Below are positions 1 to 6,828 of a stretch of DNA of 10,516 nucleotides, piece after piece. The position numbers and the translations under genes were made by a program. The stretch spans positions 1-10,516 of the forward strand of contig JBOGFJ010000165.1 in NCBI GenBank assembly GCA_050743385.1, read 5' to 3'. Within the stretch, counting starts at the first letter, position 1; each line of letters begins with the position of its first letter. Origin of the DNA: JACDBD01 sp050743385. Lineage in GTDB: Bacteria > Actinomycetota > Acidimicrobiia > IMCC26256 > JACDBD01. The notes under the pieces are model-generated. The model searched no databases, was not told the DNA's origin, and worked only from the letters and a program-made list of their open reading frames with translations.

Positions 1-329
1 CCAAGGGCTACGACGTCGAGGAGGTCGTCGAGACCGTGCGGGCACTCGCCGAGGAGGGCACACTCCTCTCGCCGCAGCTGGCGGCGTCGATGCTTCACGA
101 GCTCACCTCGGTGTCTTCCGACGGCGCTGCCCTGACCGAGCACGAGACGGAGGTGCTCCGCCTCACGGCAGCCAGCCACGGAACAGGTGATGTAGCGGAG
201 CTGCTCGACGTGAGCGTCAGGACGGTGCGAAATCACCTCTCGTCGATCTACCGAAAGCTCGACGGCCACGACCGCACCGAGGCCGTCGTGAGCGGTGTGC
301 GTCGGGGGATCATCGCCGTCAACTCGTAG
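1..329 (+). CDS. LuxR/NarL-family response regulator, C-terminal part (5' end outside window)
   Basis: The reading frame is open from base 3, so the gene begins upstream; the GTG at 36 is internal. The first visible residues (KGYDVEEVVETVRAL) look like the last strand and helix of a receiver domain, where these proteins often read 'GAKGY...'. After a linker comes a LuxR-type helix-turn-helix: 'LTEHETEVLRL' opens the scaffold, and the recognition region is 'VSVRTVRNHLSSIYRKL'. The domain ends shortly after 'RTEAVVSGVRRGII', as is usual. Family knowledge says such proteins are DNA-binding response regulators activated by a sensor kinase. The phosphoacceptor Asp and the kinase lie outside the window. 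No target is evident, although the next gene (FAD enzyme, 157 bases downstream) has the same orientation. The family call is confident; whether a full receiver domain is present cannot be seen. Confidence 0.88.
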   Translation, partial: KGYDVEEVVETVRALAEEGTLLSPQLAASMLHELTSVSSDGAALTEHETEVLRLTAASHGTGDVAELLDVSVRTVRNHLSSIYRKLDGHDRTEAVVSGVRRGIIAVNS

Positions 330-485
330 GCGATCGCCACTCGCGTCGGCCAACGTCCCCCGCACCGTGGACGAGAGGCGTCGTACACAGAATTACCTAC
401 GCCGGCCACGAGGGCGGTTTCGGTATTTCGCCCGATGCGGAGAGGTCACGTGAGCTCGTACGGTCGCCCCGACCGGGAGGGTGAC

Positions 486-1709
486 ATGGCCGTAAACACG
501 TACGACGTAATCGTGGTGGGCGCGCGGTGTGCCGGGTCTCCGACGGCGATGCTCCTGGCCCGGAAGGGCTACAAGACCCTGGTCGTCGACCGGGCGACCT
601 TCCCGAGCGATACGATCTCGACGCACTTGGTCCACCCCCCGGGCGTCGTCGCGCTGCAGCGATGGGGGCTGCTCGACCGGCTCACCGCGACGGGGTGCCC
701 GCCCGTCGACACCTACGCGTTCGACTTCGTCCCCTTCACGATCTCCGGGGCTCCCGGGACCGACGAGGCCCCCGTTGCGTACAGCCCTCGGCGGACCGTG
801 CTCGACAAACTGCTCGTCGATGCCGCGTCCGAAGCGGGAGCCGAGGTTCGGGAAGGCTTCACGGTCGAGGACGTCGTGATCGAGGACGGACGCGTCACCG
901 GCATCCGGGGCCACGGCAAAGGCGGTGCGACCGTCAGCGAGGGCGCCCGGGTGGTCATCGGAGCGGACGGACGGCACTCGCTCGTAGCCCGCGCCGTGGA
1001 ACCCGAGCAGTACAACGAGAAACCTCCGCTCTTGTGCGGCTACTACACCTACTGGAGCGGGCTGCCGATGAACGGCCGCTTCGAGACCTACATTCGCCCG
1101 GATCGGGGCTTCGCGGCGTGGCCCACGCACGACGGCCTCACGCTCGTCATCGGCGGTTGGCCGTTCGCGGAGTCGAACGCAAACAAGAAGGATATTGAAG
1201 GCAACTACCTCGACATGCTCGAGCTGGCACCGGCCTTCGCCGACCGCGTCCGTGCCGCCACGCGCGAGGCGCGCTTCGCCGGCACCGCGGTGTCGAACTT
1301 CTTCCGCAAACCCTACGGACCCGGCTGGGCGCTGGTGGGGGACGCCGGTTACAACAAAGACTTCATCACGGCTCAGGGGATCCACGACGCCTTCCGGGAC
1401 GCCGAGCTGTGCGTCGACGCCCTGGACGAGACGTTCTCCGGGGCTCGCTCCTTCGACGTGGCGATGGACGAGTACCAAACCACCCGCGACAAACAGGTTC
1501 TGCCGATGTACGAGTTCACCACCGAGCTCGCGACCCTCGAGCCGCCGCCGCCCGAGCTCCAGCAGCTGCTGGGGGCAGTGCACGGCAACCAGCAAGCAAT
1601 GGACGGATTCGCGCGGGTCTGCGCCGGAGTGACGTCACCAGTCGAGTTCTTCTCCGACGAGAACGTCGGACGCATCTTCGCCGCGGCCGGGGAGCGACGG
1701 GCCAGCTAG
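486..1709 (+). CDS. FAD-dependent oxidoreductase (geranylgeranyl-reductase / PHBH-like fold)
   Basis: Flavoprotein of 407 residues. The N-terminus has the Rossmann FAD motif 'YDVIVVGARCAG' (about residues 4-15) followed by 'LLARKGYKTLVVDR', the helix and acidic/basic end of the second strand. A middle 'VVIGADGRHS' (about 156-165) is the DG motif, and 'GWALVGDAGYNKDF' (about 280-293) is the GD motif that contacts the FAD ribityl/phosphate. This set is typical of group A flavin monooxygenases and geranylgeranyl-reductase-type enzymes. I chose ATG 486 because GGGAGGG lies four bases upstream and the Rossmann strand starts immediately after. An ATG at 435 in the same frame would add 17 unlikely residues. 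No membrane segment is seen, so the protein is probably cytosolic. The substrate is unknown. The gene converges on the aminotransferase at 1706-2866 and is not obviously in its pathway. Confidence 0.9.
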   Translation: MAVNTYDVIVVGARCAGSPTAMLLARKGYKTLVVDRATFPSDTISTHLVHPPGVVALQRWGLLDRLTATGCPPVDTYAFDFVPFTISGAPGTDEAPVAYSPRRTVLDKLLVDAASEAGAEVREGFTVEDVVIEDGRVTGIRGHGKGGATVSEGARVVIGADGRHSLVARAVEPEQYNEKPPLLCGYYTYWSGLPMNGRFETYIRPDRGFAAWPTHDGLTLVIGGWPFAESNANKKDIEGNYLDMLELAPAFADRVRAATREARFAGTAVSNFFRKPYGPGWALVGDAGYNKDFITAQGIHDAFRDAELCVDALDETFSGARSFDVAMDEYQTTRDKQVLPMYEFTTELATLEPPPPELQQLLGAVHGNQQAMDGFARVCAGVTSPVEFFSDENVGRIFAAAGERRAS

Positions 1710-2866
1710 CCGTGGTTCGCCTCCGCCAGGCGATCGCAGACCAGTCCGACATCGAGCTGGTCGAGGCCGAGGTGCAACGGCAGGCTCAGTGCGCGACCGG
1801 CGAGCCGATCGGCGACGGGTGCTCCACCCGGGCCAAGCTCCGCGTGAGCCTGGAACCACTCCATATGGTGGAGCGGCCGGAAGTGGACGCTCGTCTGGAT
1901 CCCGGCTTCACGGAGACGGCCCATGATCCGAGCTCGATCAGCGCCGTCCGGGAGGAGGACGACGAAGAGGTGGTCGGCGCTGCCCGGATGCTGGTCATCG
2001 GGAACGACCTCGATCCCGTCGCAATCAGCCAGACGTTCCCGGTAGACCTTCACGAGCCCCCGCCGCCGGACCTGGGCGTCGTCTGCGCGCGCGAGCTGCG
2101 ACCGGGCCAGCGCGGCGAGCACATCGGGCAGGTTGGCCTTGGCGCCGGCGGTCACGAGGTCGTAGGCCGCTCCCCCACCGTCTCTGGTCCAACCATCGCT
2201 CGTGAGCCCGTGGAACCGGTATGCACGCGCGAAGTTCGCCAGCTCGGGGTCTTCTGTCACCAGCGCCCCGCCCTCGCCACAGGTGAGGTTCTTGGTCGCG
2301 TAGAAGCTGAAGCAGGCAGCGACCGTCCCTTTGCCGGCGACGCGGCCTCGGTGGTCGACCGCGCCGAAGGCATGGGCGGCGTCCTCGACAACCGGGACGC
2401 CGGCGTCTCGGCACAAGCGATGGATCTCGGCCGACACCGGGACCCCCGCGAAGTGCACGGCGACGAGCGCGTCGAGGCCACGGTCGAGCGCATCGGCCAC
2501 TGCGGTCGGCGACAGATTGAGCGTGCGGGGATCGACGTCGAGCAGGACGGGGACCGCCCCGTGGTGGACGGCCGCGATCGCCGTCGCGGCGAAGGTCCAC
2601 GTCGGCACGCCCACTCGCGCACCGGGCGCGAGCTCGAGGTAGGCGAGCGCCACTTCCAGTGCGGCCGTGCACGACGACACGGTCACGGCGTGCGGCACAT
2701 CCATGTAGGCAGACAGTTCCGCTTCGAGCGCTTCGCATTCGGCTCCGGTCGTGAGCCAGCCGCTCCGCAGCACCCGGCACACAGCGTCGATGTCGTGGTC
2801 GATGACTTCCGGCTCGGCGAACGCAACAACCCGAGGCGGCACGGGTTCCTCGACCCTCACCGGCAT
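1706..2866 (-). CDS. DegT/DnrJ/EryC1/StrS-family PLP aminotransferase
   Basis: Sugar aminotransferase-type enzyme of 386 residues. In order: 'SGWLTTG' near residue 35, the glycine/serine cofactor-phosphate region 'TVSSCTAALEVAL' (about 62-74), 'VPTWTFAATAIA' (about 87-98), 'VHFAGVP', 'VVEDAAHAFGA' (Asp162 contacts the PLP ring nitrogen) and 'SFYATKNLTCGEGG' with the Schiff-base lysine at about residue 192. The C-terminal 'TSVHFRPLHHMEWF' is also typical. The family uses glutamate or glutamine to aminate nucleotide-linked keto-sugars for antibiotics, lipopolysaccharide or other surface glycans. ATG 2866 is preferred because it gives the usual family length and GAGGGGG lies just upstream; longer frames to 2983 add residues without family resemblance. 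The gene diverges from an ABC exporter, which fits a surface-glycan or secondary-metabolite role, but no glycosyltransferase or sugar-nucleotide enzyme is present in the window, so the product is unknown. Confidence 0.93.
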   Translation of the reverse strand: MPVRVEEPVPPRVVAFAEPEVIDHDIDAVCRVLRSGWLTTGAECEALEAELSAYMDVPHAVTVSSCTAALEVALAYLELAPGARVGVPTWTFAATAIAAVHHGAVPVLLDVDPRTLNLSPTAVADALDRGLDALVAVHFAGVPVSAEIHRLCRDAGVPVVEDAAHAFGAVDHRGRVAGKGTVAACFSFYATKNLTCGEGGALVTEDPELANFARAYRFHGLTSDGWTRDGGGAAYDLVTAGAKANLPDVLAALARSQLARADDAQVRRRGLVKVYRERLADCDGIEVVPDDQHPGSADHLFVVLLPDGADRARIMGRLREAGIQTSVHFRPLHHMEWFQAHAELGPGGAPVADRLAGRALSLPLHLGLDQLDVGLVCDRLAEANHG

Positions 2867-2950
2867 CAACCCCCTCACACGCAGACGGCGTGACCGTACC
2901 GGTCGGGGGCCGTCAACCGCGACGACCGGTCGACATGGAAGGATCTGACG

Positions 2951-3088
2951 ATCGTCGTCGATGGCAACCAGCATGGCGAGCACCCCACGGGCCTCCGTCC
3001 GCTGCTCGCGCCCCTCATTCGGGGAAGAGGATGGCAGTTCGCGGCGCTCGGCCTGACCACGACTGTCGGTGGTCTGGCCGAGGCCGCC
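2951..3088 (+). other. Upstream coding extension of the ABC exporter, without a canonical start
   Basis: The frame of the ABC exporter stays open upstream of GTG 3089 to a stop at 2891-2893. The segment translates as a typical exporter N-terminus: 'GLRPLLAPLIRGRGWQF', then the first half of transmembrane helix 1 ('AALGLTTTVGGLAEAA') leading into 'VLVIVARVAFAL'. No in-frame ATG, GTG or TTG exists between 2894 and 3088. Two explanations fit. ATG 2961 in the neighbouring frame (MATSMASTP...) would join the exporter frame if the CCCC run at 2983-2986 had one more C. Alternatively an ATC at 2951, seven bases after GAAGGA (2938-2943), serves as a rare start. The coding character is clear; the mechanism is undecided. 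Confidence 0.65.
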
Positions 3089-4726
3089 GTGCTCGTCATC
3101 GTGGCGCGAGTCGCGTTCGCGCTGGGATCAGGCGACTCCAGCGTGGAGGCGAGTATCGGCCCCCTCGGGTCGATCGAGCTGTCGATCGGGACGCTGCTCC
3201 TGATCACCACGGGCATCACGATTCTCCGGCTGGCAACCCAGGTCGCCAAGGCGTGGCAGGTGGCGGCCATCACGAGCAGAACGTTGTCGGACCTCCGCAA
3301 GACCACGATGCACCTCTTCCTCGAGGCGTCGTGGGGACTGCAATCACGTGAGCGGGAGGGCCACCTCCAGGAGATCTCGACAACCGACATTTCGCAAGCG
3401 TCCAGTGCGATCCTGCAGCTCGTCAGTGCGATGGTCAACGGGCTCAGTCTGCTCGTCCTGCTCGTGTCGGCACTCGCGGTCAACTTCGTCGCGACGCTCG
3501 CGGTCATCGGAGCCGTCATCGCGCTGGCGCTGATCCTGCGACCCTTACGTGGGGCCATTCGGAGGCAGTCTCGCGAAGCGGCGCAGGCGAACCTGGTCTA
3601 CGCCACCGCCGTCGCCGAGACGGCTACGACCGCGCGCGAGATCAAGATCTTCAACGTGCACACCGAGGCCCGCCGTCGGATCGACGGATACGTGGACGCC
3701 CACAACCGCTCGTTCTTCCGCACCCGCTTCCTCTCTCAGCTGATGCCCGGGCTGTATCAGAGCTTGGCGATCTTGTTCGTCATCGGCGCCCTTGCCATCT
3801 TCTATCTGGCCGGGTTGACCCGTCTGGCGTCGCTCGGTGCGGTCATCCTCATCATGCTTCGGTCGTTCGGGTACGGCCAGGCTCTCCAGTCTGCGTACCA
3901 CGTGCTGCACGAGAGCGCGCCGTACCTCGAGCGCTTGTGGGCCGTACAGCGGCGCTACCGGGAGGCGGCCGTCGCGCGCGCAGGAGAGCCCGTCGGGCAC
4001 ATCCACGAGATCGCGTTCGACCAAGTGTGCTTCGAGTACGAGCCGGACCGACCGGTACTCAGAGAGGTGTCCTTCCGCGTGCAGCGAGGTGCGATCATCG
4101 GCATCGTCGGCCCGTCCGGTAGCGGGAAGTCAACGCTCGTGCAGCTGATGCTGCAACTCCGCGATCCGGTGAAGGGATCGGTGCTCGCGGACGGACGTGA
4201 CGTGCGCCGACTCTCGCTCGACGACTGGTACGAAAGGATCTCGTTCGTCCCGCAGGACGCCCGGCTCATCGTTGGGACGGTCGCGGACAACATCCGCTTC
4301 TTGCGCGACATCGACGAAGCCGGAATCGAACGGGCGGCCCGGCTCGCCCACATCCACGAGGACATCGCATCGTGGCCGCTCGGGTACGAGACGCCCGTCG
4401 GCGCGCGCGGTGATCAGCTCTCGGGAGGCCAGCGCCAACGGCTCTGCATCGCCCGGAGCCTGGCCGGTGACCCTGACGTCCTGGTGCTCGACGAACCGAC
4501 GAGCGCGCTCGACGCCCGCTCCGAGGCCCTGGTGCGGGACACGCTCACCACGCTGGTGCCGCGGACGACGATCTTCATCATCGCCCACCGACTGTCGACA
4601 CTCGACGCGTGCGAGCGTCTCATGATCGTGCAGGCGGGTGAGTTGCTTGCGTTCGACGCGCCCACGCAGCTGCGCATCTCGAGCCCCCTGTACCGCGAGA
4701 CGCTGCGCCTCGCGGGACTCCGGTGA
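3089..4726 (+). CDS. ABC transporter, fused permease and ATP-binding protein (exporter type)
   Basis: The first canonical start is GTG 3089 (545 residues), but the true protein probably begins 40-45 residues earlier, because a start at 3089 would cut transmembrane helix 1 in half. The N-terminal half holds the hydrophobic membrane helices of an exporter domain, for example around 'LSLLVLLVSALAVNFVATLAVIGAVIALALIL' split by short loops, and 'SLAILFVIGALAIFYLAGL'. The C-terminal half is a complete nucleotide-binding domain: Walker A GPSGSGKST (341-349), Q-loop Q389, signature LSGGQ (444-448), Walker B VLVLDE (464-469) and H-loop His500. As a half-transporter it would work as a homodimer in the inner membrane, driving lipid, glycan or small-molecule export. 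The family includes MsbA-like and PglK-like flippases; the adjacent sugar aminotransferase is compatible with glycan export, but the substrate is not proven. It ends seven bases short of the convergent VOC gene. Confidence 0.92.
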   Translation: MLVIVARVAFALGSGDSSVEASIGPLGSIELSIGTLLLITTGITILRLATQVAKAWQVAAITSRTLSDLRKTTMHLFLEASWGLQSREREGHLQEISTTDISQASSAILQLVSAMVNGLSLLVLLVSALAVNFVATLAVIGAVIALALILRPLRGAIRRQSREAAQANLVYATAVAETATTAREIKIFNVHTEARRRIDGYVDAHNRSFFRTRFLSQLMPGLYQSLAILFVIGALAIFYLAGLTRLASLGAVILIMLRSFGYGQALQSAYHVLHESAPYLERLWAVQRRYREAAVARAGEPVGHIHEIAFDQVCFEYEPDRPVLREVSFRVQRGAIIGIVGPSGSGKSTLVQLMLQLRDPVKGSVLADGRDVRRLSLDDWYERISFVPQDARLIVGTVADNIRFLRDIDEAGIERAARLAHIHEDIASWPLGYETPVGARGDQLSGGQRQRLCIARSLAGDPDVLVLDEPTSALDARSEALVRDTLTTLVPRTTIFIIAHRLSTLDACERLMIVQAGELLAFDAPTQLRISSPLYRETLRLAGLR

Positions 4727-4733
4727 TCGTGAG

Positions 4734-5102
4734 TCAGCACGCGTCCCCGGCGGCGTCGCAGACGCAGAACTCGTTGCCTTCCGGGTCTTGCATGAGGATC
4801 CAGCTGCTCCCGTGCTCTGAGAGCTGCTCGGCGCGCACGCGGGTCGCACCGAGGCCGTGGAGGCGAGCGGCCTCCTCTTCGATGTCGGGCGTGTGGATGT
4901 CGAGGTGCATGCGGTTCTTGCCCGTCTTGGGTTCCGGGACCCGTTGCAGGAGCAGCTGGGGGCCCGCCTGCCCCTCGGGGGGAAGCAGGAGGAAGTAGGT
5001 GCCGGCGGCGCCGATGCTCTGGTAGCCGAGCGCTTCGGACCAGAAGATGGCAAGACTCTCCGGTTCGTGGCAGTCCAAGACGAGGCCGAGGTGTGCGGTC
5101 AT
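4734..5102 (-). CDS. VOC-superfamily (glyoxalase/bleomycin-resistance-like) protein, last gene of the sigma operon
   Basis: Small single-domain protein of 122 residues with two beta-alpha-beta-beta-beta modules. The first runs 'HLGLVLDCHEPESLAIFWSE' to 'GTYFLLLPPEG'. The second starts 'RMHLDIHTPDIEEEAARLH' and ends 'WILMQDPEGNEFCVCD', the usual VOC C-terminal strand. ATG 5102 is chosen because the N-terminal strand begins right there; the longer open frame to 5306 only mirrors the opposite end of the upstream gene. The start lies four bases after the stop of the methyltransferase, so the two are very likely co-translated. VOC proteins include dioxygenases, isomerases, antibiotic-binding proteins and organoarsenical C-As lyases. 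The His and Glu positions fit possible metal ligands, but no subfamily can be fixed. Three cysteine residues near the C-terminus (two in 'FCVCD', one in the final 'DAC') are worth noting beside a metalloid-type methyltransferase. Confidence 0.87.
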   Translation of the reverse strand: MTAHLGLVLDCHEPESLAIFWSEALGYQSIGAAGTYFLLLPPEGQAGPQLLLQRVPEPKTGKNRMHLDIHTPDIEEEAARLHGLGATRVRAEQLSEHGSSWILMQDPEGNEFCVCDAAGDAC

Positions 5103-5106
5103 CGCG

Positions 5107-5901
5107 TCATGGTGCCACGCGCGCGGTGACGACGATGGCGACGGCAACACGTTCTTGCCGCTCGACTGGAATGAGCCGGCGCATGAGGTCGAGGAGGTCG
5201 CTCGTGAAGAGGGGGTACAGCGCGAGCTGATCGATGCCGAGCGGCTCCCGGCTGACGACCTCGATGGTGTCGAACCCTGCCTTCTCGAGTTTGGCGACGA
5301 AGTCACGCTCCGTCAGGGCTCCGGCCACTCAGCCGGCCCACGCAGCCGGGTGCGTGAGCACCTCCGGCGGCAGCTCCTCCTCGACCACGGTGAGATCGGA
5401 GACGCAGAAGCGTCCGCCGGCGCGGAGGACGCGGGCGCACTCGGCAAGTGCGCGGGCCTTGCGGGGAGACAGGTTGAGGACACCGTTGGAGACGACGACA
5501 TCGACCGAGTCGTTGGGCAACGGAATGAGCTCCATCTCACCCTCGAGCGTGTCGACATTGCCCACATCGGCTTCGGCAGCGGCGGCGTCGGTTCGCTCGA
5601 GCATCTCGGGCAGGAAGTCGAGCGCCACGACGCGACCGGTCGGCCCGATCCGACGCGCCGCCAGGATGGAGTCGATGCCGGCGCCACAACCGATGTCGAG
5701 GACGACCTCATCCGGGGAGAGCGCGGCGTAGCGCAAGTGGTTCGCCACGCCGAGAGCGCGATCGACGACCGACTGCGGGACCTCCGCCAGCTCCTCCGGT
5801 GAGTAGATCGATGCGGCGATCTCTCCCGAAACGGAATCGATCCCACGGTAGGCATCGCGGACGAGCTCCTTGACCTCGTCGGAGTGCAAGAGATCGGTCA
5901 T
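5107..5901 (-). CDS. ArsM-like SAM methyltransferase with in-frame UGA, probable selenoprotein (Sec191)
   Basis: Read through one UGA at 5329-5331, the frame gives 264 residues, the size of ArsM-like methyltransferases. The SAM-binding motif I is 'VVLDIGCGAG' (66-75), followed by 'GRVVALDF' (motif post-I), 'SNGVLNLSPRK' (139-148) and 'RVLRAGGRFCVSDL'. The UGA sits in 'AAWAG-UGA-VAGAL', where ArsM enzymes have a conserved cysteine before a G-A pair (Cys174 in Cyanidioschyzon ArsM). Downstream the frame continues as 'TERDFVAKLEKAGFDTIEVV', a normal methyltransferase C-terminus. A stem-loop follows the UGA. Start ATG 5901 overlaps the anti-sigma stop (ATGA). Other ArsM cysteines are not kept ('GVAN' for GCGNP, 'SNG' for SNC), so arsenite is not assured as substrate. 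Alternatives: a pseudogene with one nonsense codon, or a truncated 190-residue protein. I favour selenocysteine insertion because of the cysteine site, the stem-loop and the paralogue at 6829 with the same feature. Confidence 0.85.
5296..5331 (-). promoter_or_regulatory. Sec UGA codon and candidate bacterial SECIS stem-loop in the first methyltransferase
   Basis: The UGA is at 5331-5329 on the minus strand. Counting its U as 1, bases 18-36 form GACGGA-GCGUGAC-UUCGUC: six pairs (one G-U) closing a seven-base loop that starts with G and contains GU. The loop begins 20 bases after the UGA. Bacterial SECIS models ask for a short stem, a loop with G in the first two positions, and about 16-37 bases between UGA and loop; all are met. 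U17 is free or G-U paired, like the bulged U17 of E. coli fdhF. SelB binding is inferred. Confidence 0.62.
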
Positions 5902-6134
5902 CGCTGGTTCTCGAGAGTGTCCAGGGTCGCGCGCAGGCGCGCGTGCACGTCCGCAGGGAGCTCTTCCTTGCCATGCTCGACGAGGAAACGACGCAGCTCG
6001 TGACCGAACTCGACCTCACCGCAGCACCGCCGGCAGAACCCGAGGTGCTCGTCGATCTTGGCGCGGGCTTCCTCCTCGACGGCACCGTCGAGGTACTCCC
6101 AGAGCTGCCGAACGGCTTCCCGGCAAGTGATCAC
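5898..6134 (-). CDS. ZAS-type (zf-HC2) anti-sigma factor
   Basis: Small soluble protein of 78 residues beginning 'MITCREAVRQLWEYLDG', with the zinc-finger pattern H-x3-C-x2-C as His30-Cys34-Cys37 and the extra N-terminal Cys4. This is the signature of ZAS anti-sigma factors such as RsrA, which bind an ECF sigma factor and release it when the cysteines are oxidised or modified. An additional Cys38 follows directly. No transmembrane segment is present, so it acts in the cytosol. GTG 6134 overlaps the sigma-factor stop in GTGA, and its own TGA overlaps the methyltransferase ATG in ATGA; both four-base overlaps indicate translational coupling and fixed stoichiometry. The longer open frame to 6329 overlaps the sigma gene and has no ZAS character. 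The actual signal (thiol oxidation, metal, metalloid) cannot be read from sequence. Confidence 0.9.
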   Translation of the reverse strand: MITCREAVRQLWEYLDGAVEEEARAKIDEHLGFCRRCCGEVEFGHELRRFLVEHGKEELPADVHARLRATLDTLENQR

Positions 6135-6706
6135 GGTCGCTCCTTCTTCAGCAATCCATTTTGCTCGGCGTGCTCCCACAGCCGTTTCTCGAACAGCTTT
6201 CGGCCACGATGCAGCCGAGCGAGGATCGTGCCCAGCGGGGCGTCGAGCATCGTCGCCACCTCCTTGGTCGCGTATCCGTGCATGTGCACGAGCACGAGCG
6301 GTACCCGGTAGATCTCGGGCAGGCCCCACAGCACCGCGTGCACGTCATCCCGGCCGAACTGGTGCAGGAAGTCGAGATGCAGCGAGTCGGAGTAAGGAAA
6401 CGGGTCCTCGTCGGCGATCCTGCCGAAGAGGGTGAACTCCTCGAGCTCGTCGATGTCGGCCGCCGGCGGGTGGCGGGCCCAGGCGCGGGCGCGATCGCGA
6501 CAGCAGTTCACCAGGATCGCGGTCAACCAGGCGCCCGCGGCGGCGGGGTTCTCGAGCCGGTCGTAGGCCCGGAAGGCCTTGAGGAGGCAGTCCTGTACCG
6601 CATCCTCGGCCTGATCGCCGACGAGGGGTCTCGCGATCGCGTAGAGCCGGGTGAGGTGCTGCGACGCAAGCTCGGAAAAGATCAGCCGCTCACCCGATCC
6701 CGCCAC
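6131..6706 (-). CDS. ECF-type RNA polymerase sigma factor (SigR-like, paired with ZAS anti-sigma)
   Basis: Sigma-70 family protein with region 2 ('LYAIARPLVGDQAEDAVQDCLLKAF', then 'YDRLENPAAAGAWLTAILVNCCRD') and region 4 ('LPEIYRVPLVLVHMHGYATKEVATMLDAPLGTILARLHRGRK') joined by an acidic linker. There is no region 1 or 3, as in ECF factors. It directs RNA polymerase to a stress regulon and is held inactive by the ZAS partner encoded next. The start is uncertain. GTG 6706 gives about 191 residues with an ACGGA ribosome site and ten residues before region 2. GTG 6721, GTG 6739 and ATG 6784 are also in frame, but the extra N-terminal residues do not look like sigma sequence, and starting at 6784 would overlap an inverted repeat. 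It is first in a four-gene operon and probably autoregulated, as many sigma/anti-sigma pairs are. Confidence 0.9.
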   Translation of the reverse strand: MAGSGERLIFSELASQHLTRLYAIARPLVGDQAEDAVQDCLLKAFRAYDRLENPAAAGAWLTAILVNCCRDRARAWARHPPAADIDELEEFTLFGRIADEDPFPYSDSLHLDFLHQFGRDDVHAVLWGLPEIYRVPLVLVHMHGYATKEVATMLDAPLGTILARLHRGRKLFEKRLWEHAEQNGLLKKERP

Positions 6707-6772
6707 GACCGATCCGTCCACGCCGACGACGGTACCCACCCGGCAGCTATGACGTCCCGGCTGGGCGAGGTT

Positions 6773-6794
6773 ATTGCATCGCATGACCTGCAAT
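6773..6794. promoter_or_regulatory. Inverted repeat in the divergent sigma / methyltransferase control region
   Basis: ATTGCA (6773-6778) and TGCAAT (6789-6794) form a perfect six-base inverted repeat with a ten-base spacer. The half-sites are centred 16 bases apart, about one and a half helical turns. It lies between the likely sigma-factor start (6706) and the second methyltransferase start (6829), where a shared operator or paired promoters would sit. It is also much more A/T-rich than its surroundings. No clear -35/-10 pair was identified. The chance of a random six-base repeat nearby is not negligible, so this is only a candidate. Confidence 0.35.
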
Positions 6795-6828
6795 CCCCGA
6801 GCGCCGGTCGACGTCTTGAAGGGCAGGC

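Noticed and set aside
412..433. GGGCG/CGCCC hairpin before the FAD oxidoreductase
   Set aside because: There are only five pairs with a 12-base loop and no T-run. It is too weak to call a terminator or operator in GC-rich DNA.
393..1595. 400-codon open frame on the minus strand opposite the FAD oxidoreductase
   Set aside because: It is an artefact of GC-rich codon bias opposite a gene with clear FAD motifs. Its translation is low-complexity Arg/Gly/Val with no domain.
1409..2893. 494-codon open frame on the plus strand across the aminotransferase
   Set aside because: It lies opposite a gene with complete PLP-enzyme motifs and overlaps the FAD gene in another frame. The translation has no recognisable domain.
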